Shown here: in pieces, positions 1 to 11,849 of the stretch
Position numbering within the stretch: the stretch's first letter is position 1
Layout of the letters: every line of letters starts with the position of its first letter
Assembly (NCBI RefSeq): GCF_007990715.1
Contig: NZ_BJWY01000026.1
Location: 1 to 64,000, forward strand
Direction: 5' to 3'
DNA: 64,000 bases
Source: Nocardia seriolae NBRC 15557
Lineage (GTDB): Bacteria > Actinomycetota > Actinomycetes > Mycobacteriales > Mycobacteriaceae
Notes under the pieces: generated by a model
What the model saw: only the letters and a program-made list of their open reading frames with translations
Databases searched by the model: none
Told to the model about the DNA's origin: nothing
Made by a program: the position numbers and the translations under genes

Positions 1-116
1 GGACACTAGTCCCTGCCTGCGCCCGCGTCAGTGCCCCCTGCCGAGGCGTCGGCTGTCCACGGCATATTCGCCGTCCGAGAGGCAAGCTATCGCAATCCGA
101 TCACCTGGGGGAATGG

Positions 117-224
117 ATGGGCCGCACTGCCCTGAATCCCACACCGTCGTCGGCGTCCCCTGCTCCGGCCGCGCGGGCGCAAGCCGTCGCACGCCGGACC
201 CCCTACATCGTACGTCAGGGGTAA
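117..224 (+). CDS. Possible 35-residue leader peptide upstream of secA1
   Basis: A short ORF (ATG 117, TAA 222-224) is preceded at good spacing by the G-rich ribosome-binding sequence GGGGGAA (106-112). The peptide is rich in Ala, Pro and Arg and ends in TPYIVRQG. Its place ahead of secA1 recalls the SecM arrangement of enterobacteria, but the SecM arrest motif is absent and there is no clear membrane segment. It could equally be chance coding in a leader region. An overlapping frame starting at 113 runs into the hairpin repeat and is less likely to be real. Function unknown. Confidence 0.3.
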   Translation: MGRTALNPTPSSASPAPAARAQAVARRTPYIVRQG

Positions 225-273
225 CGAATCAGCTTTTGCTGCCAGGCGATTCACTGGCCGGTTGCTCCCTCAT

Positions 274-388
274 GTTCGCGGCGCGTCTCGTTCTGGACTG
301 AGTGGAGCGGGGGAGCGAAGCGGAGGAGCGGAGGGAGGGAAGCGGAGGAGCGGAGGGAGGGAAGAACGAGACTTTCAGCGCCGCGAAC
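274..388 (+). repeat. Dispersed hairpin repeat, copy 1
   Basis: The left arm is GTTCGCGGCGC (274-284) followed directly by GTCTCGTTCT (285-294). The right arm is AGAACGAGAC (363-372), a 5-nt bulge TTTCA, then GCGCCGCGAAC (378-388). The two arm pairs are perfectly complementary. The loop is purine-rich and holds a tandem duplication of a GCGGAGGAGCGGAGGGAGGG-like segment. A second copy lies inverted at 24391-24502 with the same architecture and different but still complementary arm bases. Similarity continues about 20 bp past the right arm (CCGCCCGGAGCG). No coding capacity is likely. Confidence 0.8.
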
Positions 389-541
389 CCGCCCGGAGCG
401 GAGCGTAGGGCAGATGGCACTGCAGTTCAGCACCTACGATGGGCACCGGATTACCATGGCTAGTGATTGCGCGCCCGCGCGCAGGCTTCCCGCCGTGGTG
501 GGGGGCTACCGACATACACCGACCAGAGGACTACAAGACCC

Positions 542-3319
<2,778 letters not shown>

Positions 3320-3395
3320 AACGGTCATGAACGGTGCGGTGGAATGATCCCGGTCCGGTCGCCACAGGGCGATCGAGAAGGAAGGGATCACCATC

Positions 3396-3635
3396 ATGCG
3401 CAAGACTTTCGCTGTCGCCGCCATGGCTCTGGGCATCGCCGGTTTCGGTGTTGCCACCGCGCACGCCGAGTCCTACTTCGGTGGCAACTACGCCACCATG
3501 GACGCGTGTGTCGCGGACGGCTCGAAGGGCTCCTGGACCACTCCGGACGGCATCGCGATCGACGGTGCCCAGGGCTGGCGGTACAGCTGCGATCCGCAGG
3601 CCGACGGCACGGTCAACCTGACCCTGTTCCGCTGA
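3396..3635 (+). CDS. Small secreted protein, unknown function
   Basis: A 79-residue protein with a typical signal peptide: MRK, a hydrophobic core (AVAAMALGIAGFGVATAHA) and an AHA cleavage motif near residue 24, leaving a mature protein of about 55 residues. The mature part has two cysteines that could form a disulfide, plus several Trp/Tyr. The start has the ribosome-binding sequence GAAGGGA at suitable spacing. It is expected to be exported by Sec. I do not recognise the family; small exported proteins of this kind are common in Nocardia. It is monocistronic and followed by a strong terminator. Confidence 0.8.
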   Translation: MRKTFAVAAMALGIAGFGVATAHAESYFGGNYATMDACVADGSKGSWTTPDGIAIDGAQGWRYSCDPQADGTVNLTLFR

Positions 3636-3647
3636 TCCGATCGGCTT

Positions 3648-3690
3648 CCGAAGCGCTCCCGGCGAATTCGCCGGGAGCGCTTCGGTTTTC
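3648..3690 (+). terminator. Rho-independent terminator
   Basis: A perfect palindrome (CCGAAGCGCTCCCGGCGAA and its mirror, 3648-3685) is followed by TTTTC. It terminates the small secreted protein gene. A second hairpin, GCCCGAAT-CAT-ATTCGGGC, lies at 3715-3733 in the leader of the next gene. Confidence 0.85.
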
Positions 3691-3920
3691 GGGTATCGTG
3701 ACGGCGGCCGCCCCGCCCGAATCATATTCGGGCTTATTCCACTTTCTGGTGGCGTAATAAGTTGAGCACTCATATCGTACGAACGGGCCTGTGTGTTAAT
3801 TCAATTCGGTGCCCGAGATTGTGATCTGTGCCATTCGAGGACAATTTGTGCCAGTTGTGAGGGCCGACTTGGTTGCAGGCTATTAGCTCGTCTAAGTTTC
3901 CGTGTGTGTGGGTGGATCAA

Positions 3921-6516
3921 GTGCTGTACGGGCGGGACCGAGAACGAATCCAATTGGATCGAGTTCTCGCGGCGGCACGGTCGGGGCGGGGTACGGCACT
4001 GGTGCTGTACGGCGACCCGGCCATCGGAAAAACGGCGCTGCTGCGCGCCGCCGTCGAACGCGCCGCGGACTTCCGCGTGCTGCGCTGCCAGGGCATACGG
4101 ACGGAGTCGGAGCTGCGCTACGCGGCGCTGCACGAACTACTGTTGCCGGTCGCGGACCGGCTGAACACGCTGCCGCCGACGCAGGCGCGGGCCCTGGGCA
4201 CGGTGCTCGGCGTCGACTCCGCGCCCGCCGATGTCTTCCTCGTGGGCGCGGCCCTGGTGCGGCTGCTGGCGGACCTGAGCGCCGCGGGGCCGGTGCTGCT
4301 GGTGGTGGACGAGGCCCGGCTGGTGGATCCGGAATCGGCGCAGGCCCTCATCTTCGCCGTCCGCCGCCTGTCCTCGATGCCCGTCGCGCTGCTGGTGGCG
4401 CTGCGCGACGATCCAGCGGACACGCTGTGGCGTGAACTGCCCGCCCTGCCGATCACCGGTCTGCCCGACGCCGAGGCGCGCCGCCTGATAGACGACCGGT
4501 TCGGTCCGCTGGGCGCGCTGCGCCTGGCCCGGATCCTCTCCGTGGCGGGCGGCAACCCGCTGGCCCTGCACGAATTGCCGGGCGTGGTCGGCGATCTCGC
4601 GGGCACCGCGCCCGAGCCCACACCGCTGGGCCCGGGACTGCGGGCGGCCTTCCGGGACCGGGTCGCGGGGCTGCCGAATGCGGTGCGAGTGCTGCTGACC
4701 GTGGCCGCCACCGAGACCCGCGGCGTGCGCGGCACCGTGACCGACGCGGCCGCCGCGCTCGGGGCCGGACCCGGCGCGTGGGAATTCGCCACGGCCACCG
4801 GCCTGCTCGCGGTCGGCGACGGGCGGGTGGAACGCACCCACGCCCTGCTGTGCGCCGCGGTCCACGATGCCGCCGCACCGGCCGAACGGCGTGCCGCCCA
4901 GCTGGCCGTGGCGGCCGCCCTGACCGCGCCGGGCGAGGCCGATCTGCGGGTCTGGCACCGGGCCATGGCGGCCGACCGGCCCGACGAGCGGCTGGCCGAG
5001 GTGCTCTCGACGCGGGCCGCCGACGCGAGCCACGGCTCGCTGGCGGCCGCCGCCATGATGCGCCAGGCCGCCGCCATCTCACCCGGCCCGGAGCAGGCCG
5101 GGGAGCGGCTGGCCGCGGCCGGTCGATTCGCTTGGGCCAGTGGCGATATCGCCTCCGCGCGCGGCCTGCTGGATCGCGCCGTCGAACGGCTGGGCGTGGA
5201 GCGGGCGGCGGCGGCCGGGCAGGGATTGGCCGGACTGCTGGAATTCATTGCGGGGGAACCGGAACGGGCCAGCCGGCTGCTGCTGCGCGACGCCGAACTG
5301 GTGGACGCCGAGACCGCCGCGAACCTGTGCGTGGACGCCGAACGCGCACGCTGGGCCGCCGGGCACCCCATCTTCGAGCTCGACCGCTCGGAAATCGGCC
5401 TGCGGGAAGGTATCTCGCGCTTCCACACCATGATCCGGCCGCTGCCGCCGGCGGCGCTGGTGCTGCTGTGGGGGCTGGCCGGTCCGGCGCTCGAGCCCTA
5501 CACGCAGGCCGCGGCGCGACTACGCGGCAGTGCCGCCCCCGCCGCGGTGTCGCTGCTGCCGCAGCTGGCCATCATCCAGTTCGCCAACGGCCGCTTCCCG
5601 GCCGCCGAGCAGACCCTGGCCGAGGCGTTCGAGCTGGCCACCGCGGGCGGCGTGGAGAACGTGCTGGTCGCTGCGCGCGAAAATCGCCGCGCTGCGCGGT
5701 GATTCGGATACCGTGCTGGACGCCGCGGAGCGGACGCTGGCGCTGGCGCGGCCGCGGCGGGCGCAGTCGCTGGTCGCCTCGGCGCACTGGCACCTCGGCT
5801 TCCACGCGCTCAGCATGGGTGATCCGGAGACCGCCTATCTGCGCCTGCGCAGCCTCGCGCAACCCGGGCATGATGCCTGCCACCCGACCTACGCCCGGCT
5901 GGCCGCGGTGGATCTGGTGGAGGCCGCCACCCGGGTGGGCCGACATGCCGAGGCGCTGGGGTACTACACGGACATCCGGGACTGGGCCGTGCGCTCCCGC
6001 GCCGACTGGGCGGTCTCGGCCGCCTACGCCTGCCGGGCGCTGCTGCGCGCCGACGATCGCGCCGACCGCTACTTCCGGCGTGCCCTGGCCGTGCGCGGCA
6101 CCCGTCACGACCTGAATCATGTTCGCGCCCAGCTGCTCTACGGCAAGTGGCTGCGCCGGGTGCGCCGCCGGGCCGACGCCGCCGAGCAATTGCGCTCGGC
6201 CGCGGAGGCTTTCGAGCGCATGGGCGCCAATCAGTGGGTGCTGCGCGCGCGGCAGGAACTGGAGCTCACCGGACGGCGCAGCGCACCGGTCACCGCGCAC
6301 GGCGAGACCTCGGTGCTGACGGCGCAGGAGCAGCGGGTCGCCCGGCTGGCCGCGCAGGGGCTGACCAATCGCGAGATCGGCACCGAGTTGTTCCTGAGCC
6401 CGCGCACGGTGGGGCACCATCTGTCGCGGGTGTTCGGCAAGCTCGGACTCAGCGGCCGCGCCGATCTCGGCGATGTCGATTTCGACAACGGCATGCGAAT
6501 CGTGCGGCCGCGCTGA
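3921..6516 (+). pseudogene. LuxR-family ATP-binding (LAL) regulator, frameshifted
   Basis: Large transcription regulator with an N-terminal AAA/STAND ATPase (Walker A GDPAIGKT near residue 31; Walker B VLLVVDEARLVD) and a C-terminal LuxR helix-turn-helix (LTAQEQRVARLAAQGLTNRE onward, DNA about 6316-6470). The reading frame breaks at about 5670: codons 3921-5670 are in one frame and 5671-6516 in another. The downstream paralog has NILAECWAVRTRLAAQRG where this gene reads NVLV then LRAKIAALRG, so about 14 nt coding for the ECW region appear lost. It is either a pseudogene split between ATPase and DNA-binding halves or a sequencing error. The GTG at 3921 starts just before the conserved YGRDRE motif. 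Confidence 0.75.
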
Positions 6517-6552
6517 GCTGTTCGGGTTGGCGCTGAGCGGTTCGGGGTCGGT

Positions 6553-6870
6553 TCACTCCAGGTGGACCGACTCGCCCCAATAGCGGGGATCCCAGTTGAT
6601 CAGGATCATCCCGGCGACGCTGCCCGCGCAGCCGCCGCACGCGTGCACCTGGATCACATTGTCCACGTCCGTGTCACCTGCCAGCACGGCCCGGGTGGAG
6701 AGCCAGACCGCGCGCAGGTTCAGCGTCGCGGGCCGCCCGCAGCGCACGCACTCCGGCAGCGGTGCTCCCGGATCGTTGCGCCCGATCCGGACCTCCGGGG
6801 TGACGGGCGCGCCGGGCCCGAGGGCATCGTCGAGGAGCGGCGAAAATTCCTTGCGCTCACGGTCTTCCAC
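6553..6870 (-). CDS. Small zinc-ribbon-like protein, unknown function
   Basis: A 105-residue protein with two cysteine pairs, CVRC about a third of the way in and CGGC near the C-terminus, spaced like a rubredoxin-type metal knuckle. The GTG start follows CCGAGG. It is convergent with the first LAL gene (37-bp gap) and divergent from the second. No known enzyme family is recognised; a structural zinc is inferred from the cysteines only. Confidence 0.6.
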   Translation of the reverse strand: MEDRERKEFSPLLDDALGPGAPVTPEVRIGRNDPGAPLPECVRCGRPATLNLRAVWLSTRAVLAGDTDVDNVIQVHACGGCAGSVAGMILINWDPRYWGESVHLE

Positions 6871-7102
6871 CTCGGCAGGCTAACGACTTCCGGCCGCGCC
6901 CGCATCCCTCGTTCTCCGGGGACGGCGACCGCGATCCGGATCGGCGACCCCCTTCGGCGTCGATCCGGGATCGCGTGGGATGCGGGCGCGGAATGTTTAT
7001 CCGGCGATCTTCTGGGAAAGCAATGGACGGGATATTCGCGGCTGCTCCCAATTCGGTCGCCAAATTCGTGCCCGCACAATACGCGTACCCGGTCGCCGCA
7101 AA

Positions 7103-7138
7103 ATCGGTCGCTGTATCGGTCACCGTATCTGTCATTGT
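7103..7138 (+). repeat. Three 12-bp direct repeats upstream of LAL regulator 2
   Basis: ATCGGTCGCTGT, ATCGGTCACCGT and ATCTGTCATTGT follow each other without gap. They lie about 100 bp before the GTG of the second LAL gene in a 370-bp region without genes (6871-7239), and one repeat per ~12 bp would place sites roughly once per helical turn. A regulatory array is a reasonable reading; the binding protein is unknown. Nothing else was recognised in 6871-7239. Confidence 0.45.
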
Positions 7139-7239
7139 CCGCAAGACTCGGAATCGCATATCCCCCATGCAATCTCACCCGCTGGGACACGTCCGATATG
7201 GAATTTGTCGGCGTCTCGCGAATCGAGGTAACTTGCTAT

Positions 7240-9984
7240 GTGCGCGAGATCGGGGAGCTCCTGGGGAGGGAGCGGGAACAGGCCGACCTGTCTCGTCTCC
7301 TGACCGAGGCGCGCGGCGGCCATGGCCGGGGAATGGTGCTCTGGGGCGAACCGGGGATCGGGAAAACCGCGCTGCTGCGCGATACCGAACAGCGCGCCAC
7401 CGATTTTCGATCGATCGCCTGCCGGGGATTTCCGGCCGAATCCGAGCTGGATTTCGCGGCCCTGCACGAACTGCTGCTCCCGCTGACCGATCGCATTGCC
7501 GCGCTGCCCGCCCCGCAGGCGCGGGCGCTGGCCTCGGCTCTCGGCCGCGACACCCGCCCCGCGGACGGCTTCCTGGTGGGCGCGGCGCTGGTCACGCTGC
7601 TGGCATCGGTCGCCGCCGAACAGCCGCTGCTGCTGCTGGTGGTCGACGACGCCCAATGGGTGGACGCCGCGACCGCGCGCGCCCTGTCCTTCGCCATGCG
7701 CCGGCTGACCGGCAGCCGGGTGGCACTGCTGGCCGCGACCCGGGACTGCCCGGCGGTCTCGGTGTGGCAGGCGCTGCCGGTGCTGCCCATCGACCGGCTC
7801 GCCGACGCACCGGCGCGGCGGCTGCTGGCCCGGCGGGTGGGCGAGCTCGGTGACCCGCGGGCGGTCCGCATCCTGCGGGTGGCCGACGGCAATCCGCTGG
7901 CCCTGCGGGAACTGCCGGTCGATGCCGAGGAATTCGCGGGAATCGGCTGGGGCCCGGTGCCGTTCGGGCCCAAGCTGCGCTTCGCCTTCGCCGCCCGGCT
8001 GGCCGAAGTGAGCGAGCCGGTCCGCACCCTGCTGACCGTGGTGGCCGCCGAGGATCGGGGCATGCTGGACGCGGTCACCACCGCCGCGAGCGAGCTCGGC
8101 GTCACCGCCGCGGACTGGCAGACCGCCCTGGACAGCGGCCTGGTGGCGGTCACCGACGGCCGCGTGGAGATGCGCCAGCGCCTGCTCTGCGGCGCGGCCT
8201 ACGACGCCGCGGCCCCGGCCCGGCGGCGTGCCGTCCACCTCGCCCTGGCGGCCGCGCTGCCGGGGGCCGACCACGCGGAACTGCGCACCTGGCACCTGGC
8301 CGCCGTCGTCGACGGCTCGAATCCCGAACTGGCCCTTGCGCTCTCGAACGGTACGGACCGGGTGTACCGCAATGCCGGGGCGCTGGCCGCCGCGGCCGTG
8401 CTGCGTCGTGCGGCCGCCATCACCCCCGATCCGGCGGTGGCGGGTGCGCGCCTGGCCAGCGCGGCTCGATTCGCCTGGGAGGGTGGCGATCTCGAATCCG
8501 CGCGCCGACTGCTGGCACTCGCCGATCAGCGCACCACCCCGCCGGAGACCGCGGCGGCCAGCGGCGGCCTGGCCGGGCTGCTCGAACTCTTCGTAGGCGA
8601 ACCGGCGCGGGCGCGGGAGCTGCTGCTGCGCGACGCCGCAGCGATCGACGAGCGCGATTCGGCAATCGAACCGCGCGACAAGGCAATCGATGCGCACAGC
8701 ACGGCCATCGGTGTGCGCGACAAGGCGATTGATATGCGCGAGACGGCCATTGGCGTGCGCGATTCAGCCGCAGCGGGTGGGTTGCGGCTGCTGGCCGACC
8801 GGGTGAACTGGGTGCTGGGAGCGGACGAGGACCCGGCCGTCCTCGCCGAACTCGACGACATCGACGCCGAATCCTCGCCCGCCGCGGCGGCCCGGCTGCT
8901 GCTGCCCGCAATGCAACTGGTGGAGTGGGGGCTGGCCGGGCGGGCGCTGGAACCGTACCTGGCGGTGGCCGCGGGCCTGCGCCACGCCGAGACCCGCGCC
9001 GCGGCGTTCGGACTGCTGCCGCAGGTGGCCATCGTCCAATTGGCCTGTGGCCGTTGGGAAGCGGGGGAGCAGACCCTGGACGAGGCGTTCGACCTGACCC
9101 GCGGCTCGGGCCCGGACAACAATATCCTCGCCGAGTGCTGGGCCGTGCGCACCCGGCTGGCCGCCCAGCGTGGCGAGACGGAGGTGGTCGCGCAGGGCAT
9201 GGAACGCACGCTGGCCGTGGCCCGCCGCCACGAGATCCCGTCGCTGACCGGACTCGCCTACTGGAACCACGGATTCCACGCGCTCACCACCGGCGACGCC
9301 GAGGCCGCCTACCGCCGCCTGCGCGGGCTGTACCTGCCGGGGCACGAGGCCGCGCATCCGACCGTGGCCCGGCTGGCCGCACTCGACATGGTCGAGGCGG
9401 CCTGCCGCACCGGCCGTTTCGATGACGCCGCCGCGGGCGTCGAGCTGATCACGGCCTGGGCCGAGCACTCCCGGGCCCGCTGGGCCCTGGCCGCCGCCGA
9501 TATCGGTCGCGCCCTGCTGGCCGAGGAGGACCGGGCCGAGTATTACTACCGGCGCGCCCTGGCGCTGAGCGAGCCCCGGCCCACCAACTTCGCCCGCGCC
9601 CGCGCCCAGCTGCTGTACGGCAAGTGGCTGCGCCGGGTTCGTCGCCGCCGTGATGCCGCCGAGCAATTGCGTTCCGCCGCCGACGCTTTCGAGTTCATCG
9701 GGGCGAGCGCCTGGGTCGGGCGCGCCCGCAACGAACTCGAGCTCACCGGCACCGGCGCCAAGCCCGCCGGCGGCGCCACGCCGCTCACCGCGCAGGAGTC
9801 CCAGGTGGCCCGGCTGGCCGCGCAGGGCCTCACCAATCGCGAGATCGGTGCGGAGCTGTTCCTGAGCCCGCGCACGGTCGGGCATCACATGTCCCGCATT
9901 CTCGAAAAGCTCGGCCTCACCGGCCGTTCCGAATTGCGTGGCATCGATTTCGACAATGGGATGCGGCTGATGCGGCCACGGTGA
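7240..9984 (+). CDS. LuxR-family ATP-binding (LAL) regulator, intact paralog
   Basis: A 914-residue STAND-type regulator: Walker A GEPGIGKT near residue 36, Walker B LLLVVDDAQWVD, a long helical TPR-like middle, and a C-terminal LuxR helix-turn-helix (LTAQESQVARLAAQGLTNRE onward, about residue 848). It is a close paralog of the frameshifted gene just upstream, in the same orientation, so the pair arose by tandem duplication. The GTG at 7240 has GAGG upstream; ATG 7198 is an alternative. Between the ATPase and TPR parts it carries six 7-residue repeats (DNA 8641-8766) that the upstream paralog lacks. Inducer and targets are unknown. Confidence 0.88.
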   Translation: MREIGELLGREREQADLSRLLTEARGGHGRGMVLWGEPGIGKTALLRDTEQRATDFRSIACRGFPAESELDFAALHELLLPLTDRIAALPAPQARALASALGRDTRPADGFLVGAALVTLLASVAAEQPLLLLVVDDAQWVDAATARALSFAMRRLTGSRVALLAATRDCPAVSVWQALPVLPIDRLADAPARRLLARRVGELGDPRAVRILRVADGNPLALRELPVDAEEFAGIGWGPVPFGPKLRFAFAARLAEVSEPVRTLLTVVAAEDRGMLDAVTTAASELGVTAADWQTALDSGLVAVTDGRVEMRQRLLCGAAYDAAAPARRRAVHLALAAALPGADHAELRTWHLAAVVDGSNPELALALSNGTDRVYRNAGALAAAAVLRRAAAITPDPAVAGARLASAARFAWEGGDLESARRLLALADQRTTPPETAAASGGLAGLLELFVGEPARARELLLRDAAAIDERDSAIEPRDKAIDAHSTAIGVRDKAIDMRETAIGVRDSAAAGGLRLLADRVNWVLGADEDPAVLAELDDIDAESSPAAAARLLLPAMQLVEWGLAGRALEPYLAVAAGLRHAETRAAAFGLLPQVAIVQLACGRWEAGEQTLDEAFDLTRGSGPDNNILAECWAVRTRLAAQRGETEVVAQGMERTLAVARRHEIPSLTGLAYWNHGFHALTTGDAEAAYRRLRGLYLPGHEAAHPTVARLAALDMVEAACRTGRFDDAAAGVELITAWAEHSRARWALAAADIGRALLAEEDRAEYYYRRALALSEPRPTNFARARAQLLYGKWLRRVRRRRDAAEQLRSAADAFEFIGASAWVGRARNELELTGTGAKPAGGATPLTAQESQVARLAAQGLTNREIGAELFLSPRTVGHHMSRILEKLGLTGRSELRGIDFDNGMRLMRPR
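8641..8766 (+). repeat. Six 21-bp tandem repeats within LAL regulator 2
   Basis: Six in-frame units encode AIDERDS, AIEPRDK, AIDAHST, AIGVRDK, AIDMRET and AIGVRDS. The consensus is AI(D/G)xRDx, with hydrophobic residues at a fixed heptad position and charged residues elsewhere, as in a short coiled coil. Third codon positions have diverged, so expansion is not very recent. Confidence 0.85.
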
Positions 9985-10011
9985 AATCGATGTCAGCGAA
10001 TTCTCGGCAAG

Positions 10012-10536
10012 TTAGATGCGGGTGAGCTCGAAGAGCCGGCACCGGCGTTCGCCCGCCAGTCGTTGCTCCATGGCGTAGCCCGGCCAGAAGTCCAGCGCCC
10101 GCCGCCAGGCCCGATCCCGGTCACCGCCGGACAGCCGGGTGACCCGGACCGCGAAGCGCTCCTGCCGCACCCGCAGTTCGGCGCGCTCGACGGCGCGCAG
10201 ATTCGCCGACCAGGCGGGCTGTCCGGGGCGACCCCAATTCGACGACACGATCAGAAAACGTTTCTCGTCGAGGGGATCCGGCACGTAGAGCAGGGTGACC
10301 GTGCGCGGAATGCCGGTGTGCCGGCCGGGCACCGTCAGCTCGAGCGCCGGCAGCCCGGCCACATCCAGGATGCCCTTGCGGTCCTCGGTCACCCGCCGCG
10401 TGAATCGCTCCAGGGCGAAGACGGCCGGGGCCATGCGCATGACCGTGCGGCGGCGGGCCAGGGCCCGGCCCAGCCTGGGAAGTGGATTCCAGCGCGCGGG
10501 TGCGTCGGGGCGGCGACGCCAGTCAGCGAAGACCAT
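10012..10536 (-). CDS. Nitroreductase-family deazaflavin (F420)-dependent oxidoreductase
   Basis: A 174-residue protein of the split-barrel Ddn-like family, which uses reduced coenzyme F420 to reduce diverse substrates. Family features are the LELTVPGRHTGIPRTVTLLYV segment, the SNWGRPGQPAWSANLRA segment and the C-terminal RRALDFWPGY region. It is convergent with the second LAL gene. The physiological substrate cannot be deduced. The annotation of family is confident; that it binds F420 rather than FMN is from family knowledge. Confidence 0.85.
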   Translation of the reverse strand: MVFADWRRRPDAPARWNPLPRLGRALARRRTVMRMAPAVFALERFTRRVTEDRKGILDVAGLPALELTVPGRHTGIPRTVTLLYVPDPLDEKRFLIVSSNWGRPGQPAWSANLRAVERAELRVRQERFAVRVTRLSGGDRDRAWRRALDFWPGYAMEQRLAGERRCRLFELTRI

Positions 10537-10584
10537 GCACCGATTATGTTGCTGCGCGGCCGCGACGGCGTTGCGGCACGGTGG

Positions 10585-10782
10585 TCACGGGGCCCAACGT
10601 GCCCGATCCCACTCGTCCTGCCAATCGTGCGGGTCGGCGGGGGAGCGGTCCTCGTCGTGCTCGCGCGGCAACTTCTCGTTCGCGTCCCGGTTCTCGTCCC
10701 GTGCGGCCGGTTCGTTCCGTGCGGCTTTGGCGATTCGATGCCGCCGCTCACTCGGCGGCGGCTCGGGGATTTCCTTGCTCAT
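10585..10782 (-). CDS. Small charged hypothetical protein
   Basis: A 65-residue, highly hydrophilic protein rich in Arg, Glu, Asp and Pro, with no signal peptide or membrane segment and a C-terminal Trp-rich DWQDEWDRARW. The ATG at 10782 has the ribosome-binding sequence AAGGGA at good spacing. It is probably disordered. No family recognised. It lies 48 bp upstream of the F420-type oxidoreductase on the same strand and could be cotranscribed. Confidence 0.55.
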   Translation of the reverse strand: MSKEIPEPPPSERRHRIAKAARNEPAARDENRDANEKLPREHDEDRSPADPHDWQDEWDRARWAP

Positions 10783-10841
10783 GTCATCCCTTCGTGCCGG
10801 TTATGCGCAAAAGGTATCGAATGAGCTATTTTATGGCTAAC

Positions 10842-11849
10842 TCAGGGTTCGGTGTTGCCGCGAAACCACGGGTCATTGGAATTCAGGGCCGTGAGCAACC
10901 GGCGAATGGCCGCCACCCGCAGCTCCTTGCCCGGCAGCTGATCGAGCGCGCACTCCGGGTCGGCGGGCGGCCCGAGGTGGGTGCAGCCGCGCGGGCAATC
11001 CTCGATGGCCTCGGCCAGATCGGAGAACGCCTGGATGACATCGTCGGGCGTGATGTGGGCCAGGCCGAAGGAACGCACACCCGGGGTGTCGATCACCCAG
11101 CCGCCGTCCGCGAGCGGCAGCGCCACCGACTGCGTCGAGGTGTGCTTGCCCTTGCCGACGCCCGAGACCTCGCCGACCGCCCGATCCGCGTCCGGCACCA
11201 GCCGGTTCACCAGGGTGGACTTGCCGACCCCGGAGTGCCCGATGAGCGCGGTCAGCTTGTCGTCCAGCAGCTCCAGCACCGGCTCCACCGGATCCTCGAT
11301 GCCGCCGTAGACAATGGTCAGATCCAAATCCTCGAAGGCCGAGGCGAATTCGGAATCGGCCGCCAGATCGTGCTTGGTGAGGCACAGAATCGGTTGCAGC
11401 CCACCGACATACGCGGCCACCATGGCGCGTTCCACGAACCCGGTGCGCGGCGGCGGGTCGGCCAGCGCCACCACGATGAACAGCTGCTCGGCATTGGCCA
11501 CCACCACCCGCTCGAACGGGTCGGTGTCATCGGCGGTGCGGCGCAGGACGGTTCGCCGATCGGCCACCCGCACGATGCGGGCCAGGGTGTCGGGCTTGCC
11601 GGACAGGTCACCGACCACGTCCACCCGGTCGCCGACCACGATCGGGGTGCGCCCGAGCTCGCGCGCCCGCATGGCCGTCAGCGGCCGGTCCGGATCCCCG
11701 TCCAGCACGCACCCCCAGCGGCCGCGGTCCACCGAAACCACCATGGCCGCTTCGGCATCCAGATGCTGCGGCCGGGTCTTGGTGCGCGGCCGCGAGCCCT
11801 TGCCGGGGCGGACCCGGACGTCGGACTCGTCGTACTCGCGGCGGCTCAG
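10842..11849 (-). CDS. rsgA: Ribosome small subunit-dependent GTPase RsgA
   Basis: A circularly permuted GTPase that acts in late maturation of the 30S subunit. An OB-like N-terminal region is followed by G4 (TKHD), G1 (GHSGVGKST), G3 (DTPG), then a C-terminal zinc knuckle ([16 protein letters not shown]). The first in-frame ATG (11744) would remove about 35 conserved residues ([20 protein letters not shown]), so the start is placed at CTG 11849, whose last two bases overlap the aroA stop as CTGA, with GGGAG 7 nt upstream. That gives 335 residues, the usual size. It is translationally coupled to aroA, as in mycobacteria. Confidence 0.9.
   Translation of the reverse strand: MSRREYDESDVRVRPGKGSRPRTKTRPQHLDAEAAMVVSVDRGRWGCVLDGDPDRPLTAMRARELGRTPIVVGDRVDVVGDLSGKPDTLARIVRVADRRTVLRRTADDTDPFERVVVANAEQLFIVVALADPPPRTGFVERAMVAAYVGGLQPILCLTKHDLAADSEFASAFEDLDLTIVYGGIEDPVEPVLELLDDKLTALIGHSGVGKSTLVNRLVPDADRAVGEVSGVGKGKHTSTQSVALPLADGGWVIDTPGVRSFGLAHITPDDVIQAFSDLAEAIEDCPRGCTHLGPPADPECALDQLPGKELRVAAIRRLLTALNSNDPWFRGNTEP

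Noticed and set aside
117-224. SecM-type arrest peptide
   Set aside because: No FxxxxWIxxxxGIRAGP-like or RAP(P/G) motif; only the position is reminiscent.
113-301. 62-codon frame at the left end
   Set aside because: Runs through the hairpin repeat; the 117-224 frame has the better start.
6562-7239. N-terminal extension of the second LAL regulator
   Set aside because: It would overlap the 105-residue gene on the other strand and is unrelated to the paralog; starts at 7240 or 7198 fit better.
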